From Geobacteraceae bacterium (GTDB taxonomy: Bacteria > Desulfobacterota > Desulfuromonadia > Desulfuromonadales > Desulfuromonadaceae): a stretch of DNA of 7,118 nucleotides. Under the pieces are notes generated by a model. That model had not been told where the DNA came from. It saw only the letters and a list, made by a program, of their open reading frames with translations, and did not search any database. Position 1 is the first letter of the stretch. Each line of letters opens with the position of its first letter. Below are positions 5,917-7,118 of this stretch, piece after piece. A program made the translations under genes and the position numbers. Where the stretch lies: assembly GCA_020201305.1 (NCBI GenBank), contig JAIVHC010000190.1:1-7118 (forward strand), written 5' to 3'.

Positions 5917-6982
5917 TCACATTAGCAAACAATTCATCATATCGGGGCGCCATGTGTTCCCATGCATAAGCTGCAACCTGCTCTCTTATTTGCGTCGGAG
6001 GCGCGACAGTAGCCTCTTCGCACAAATGGGTAAGCCGCTGCACCAGATCATCATAATCGGTGTAGAAACAGCGTGAATGGAGCTGCTCCGGCACGTGCTC
6101 CGGGTAGGCAATGCCAAAAAAATCGTGCACCGAGGTCACCGGCAGGATATCTGCACGCCAGAGCCAGGCCGCATACGCAGCAAAACTTTCCACATACCCC
6201 CAGTGGACAATGTGGCCCGCAAGACGCTGGCGCGCGTGCGCAAAAATCGGGGGTTGTCTCCGGTAGGATTCCCCCAGTACCGCCAACCTGAAATCCACCT
6301 GCTGCTCCTGTAGAGCAAACATGGCGTTAAAGAACTCTTCGGGGTTCTTGTCATATTCCCAGCGATGATTCCATAAAATAAGCGGCGCTTCGGATTCACC
6401 CGCGAGGCACGCCCCCTTTGGAGTCTTTTCGTAATGGTTATCCAGCGTGGCGAGGTCGAGCCCCAGGGGCAGCGTGATGCTCTTGCGCGCAATATCTTCA
6501 ACCAGATCAGCCTCAGCATAGTCAGGAAAACTGCGCAGAAAGGAAGGAAGCCGCGCTAGAAAGTCGCGCTGGTTATATGCGGAGTTAAAACACACCTTAT
6601 CTGCGGCGAGAGCCGAGGTGTAATTGATAAAACAGTAGTGCGCATCGCGCTTCAGTCCGGGATCGGCATCATCTGGAGACCACGGATAGCTGAGCTGATT
6701 TTCGTGGAAATAAACGACACAGGGGATATTGGCCGTGGTTCTACGCGTCAGAGCCAGAAAGGTGCTTAGATCGAGCATATCCGTAGCAAGGATCAGATCA
6801 GCCTCAAAGCTGCTCGCGTTAAACTGGCGCGCCAGGGTTACGGCTCCTCCGTGCATGCGCCATTTCCAGTGCTTGCCTTCGAGGCTGAAAATTCTCACAT
6901 TGTGGATACTCTGAGCCGCATATCCATGCGCCCATGCGGCATGGGAGCCGGTCATGAAGGGCTCCAGGAGAGCGATATTCAA
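5897..6982 (-). CDS. GTDC1/QTMAN-type (DUF3524) glycosyltransferase, probably tRNA-queuosine mannosyltransferase family, with an internal gap
   Basis: From a TTG start at 6982 this is a 361-residue GT-B-fold glycosyltransferase. The N-terminal DUF3524 domain shows LLEPFMTGSH (5-14), KHWKWRMHGGAVTLAR (37-52), YFHENQLSYP (91-100) and FNSAYN (132-137). The C-terminal half shows LWNHRWEYDKNPEEFF (203-218), LGESY (236-240), HWGY (260-263) and HDFFGIA (286-292). The animal member GTDC1/QTMAN transfers mannose from GDP-mannose to queuosine in tRNA-Asp. The same role in this bacterium is inference. Directly after HDFFGIA comes YPEHVP. In the family, as I recall it, about 18 residues (LEAVYCGCYPL-like, with a conserved Glu) lie between these blocks, so the donor-binding segment looks deleted in frame at about 6106/6107. 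The protein may be inactive or altered. Start choice: GAGGTG (6992-6987) sits 4-6 bases before TTG, and homologues begin right there. The ATG at 6994 lacks a ribosome site. Confidence 0.85.
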   Translation of the reverse strand: MNIALLEPFMTGSHAAWAHGYAAQSIHNVRIFSLEGKHWKWRMHGGAVTLARQFNASSFEADLILATDMLDLSTFLALTRRTTANIPCVVYFHENQLSYPWSPDDADPGLKRDAHYCFINYTSALAADKVCFNSAYNQRDFLARLPSFLRSFPDYAEADLVEDIARKSITLPLGLDLATLDNHYEKTPKGACLAGESEAPLILWNHRWEYDKNPEEFFNAMFALQEQQVDFRLAVLGESYRRQPPIFAHARQRLAGHIVHWGYVESFAAYAAWLWRADILPVTSVHDFFGIAYPEHVPEQLHSRCFYTDYDDLVQRLTHLCEEATVAPPTQIREQVAAYAWEHMAPRYDELFANVTRDENA

Positions 6983-6986
6983 CTTG

Positions 6987-6992
6987 CACCTC
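6987..6992 (-). promoter_or_regulatory. Ribosome-binding site that favours a TTG start for the glycosyltransferase
   Basis: Read on the minus strand, GAGGTG (6992-6987) is followed by CAAG and then TTG (6982-6980). The alternative ATG (6994-6992) overlaps this site and has only AT-rich sequence before it. An ATG further upstream at 7054 would make the coding region run through a terminator hairpin. Confidence 0.6.
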
Positions 6993-7011
6993 ATTTTTGA
7001 ATAGCAGGCAT

Positions 7012-7048
7012 AAAAAAAGGTCGCCTCCGTGGAAGCGACCTTTTTTTT
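7012..7048. terminator. Bidirectional rho-independent terminator
   Basis: GGTCGC (7019-7024) pairs with GCGACC (7035-7040). The stem is extended inside by TCC/GGA past one mismatch and outside by seven A's (7012-7018) facing eight T's (7041-7048). It works on both strands by sequence. On the minus strand it would end the gene whose stop is at 7067 and separates that gene from the glycosyltransferase. Confidence 0.88.
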
Positions 7049-7066
7049 ATTCATACCAGCGGCGGT

Positions 7067-7118
7067 CTAGATGTCGCAGCGCTTGTATACTGCGTCAAAT
7101 TCACCCAGCTCGTCCAAC
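7067..7118 (-). CDS. 3' tail of an unidentified leftward gene (partial)
   Basis: On the minus strand an open frame enters from the right edge and reads LDELGEFDAVYKRCDI before a TAG stop at 7069-7067. A strong terminator begins 19 bases after the stop, which supports this being a true gene end. Only 16 residues are visible and I do not recognise the family. Confidence 0.5.
   Translation of the reverse strand, partial: LDELGEFDAVYKRCDI

Noticed and set aside
6983..7054. N-terminal extension of the glycosyltransferase (start at 7054, MNKKKVASTEA...)
   Set aside because: The added codons simply translate the terminator hairpin and its T/A runs. Family members begin at the LLEPF block, and a good ribosome site precedes the TTG at 6982.
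1..7118. CRISPR array, tRNA or rRNA genes, insertion sequence or phage genes
   Set aside because: I saw no regularly spaced repeats, no cloverleaf-type sequence ending in a GTTC-type arm, no transposase or integrase and no phage-type genes.

Overview
The window reads as a chromosomal segment of a Gram-negative, respiratory, probably anaerobic bacterium. The clues are a periplasmic triheme cytochrome c7 of the kind known from Geobacter and Desulfuromonas relatives, a long-chain prenyl diphosphate synthase for quinone side chains, a secreted ComEA-type protein, and moderately GC-rich coding DNA separated by AT-rich spacers. Desulfuromonadales-like or Chrysiogenota-like bacteria would fit, but no rRNA or other decisive marker is present, so the assignment is tentative.

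Layout from left to right. Bases 1-120 hold no gene and contain three short palindromes, one of which looks like a REP element. An AT-rich promoter region leads to a small secreted helix-hairpin-helix protein (275-550, +). A long symmetrical terminator (576-627) separates it from two leftward genes: a polyprenyl diphosphate synthase (703-1671) and, upstream of it, a membrane-anchored XRE-type regulator with an extracytoplasmic EF-hand loop (1735-2676). A 271-base divergent spacer with several inverted repeats separates the regulator from a rightward cytochrome c7 gene (3005-3271), which ends in its own terminator (3329-3365).

Next comes a tight rightward operon: a DedA-family membrane protein (3393-3995), agmatine deiminase AguA (3992-5035) and N-carbamoylputrescine amidase AguB (5032-5916). 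Both junctions are ATGA start/stop overlaps. AguA and AguB together convert agmatine to putrescine. The arginine decarboxylase that would supply agmatine is not in the window.

The 3' end of aguB overlaps by 20 bases the 3' end of a leftward glycosyltransferase gene (5897-6982) of the GTDC1/QTMAN (DUF3524) family. Animal members of this family mannosylate queuosine in tRNA. This copy appears to lack about 18 residues in the C-terminal donor-binding segment. A bidirectional terminator (7012-7048) follows the 3' tail of one more leftward gene that runs off the right edge (7067-7118).

No new multi-gene system is evident. The observations most worth following up are the apparent internal deletion in the tRNA-type glycosyltransferase, the transmembrane XRE/EF-hand regulator with its structured divergent promoter region, and the acidic cytochrome c7.
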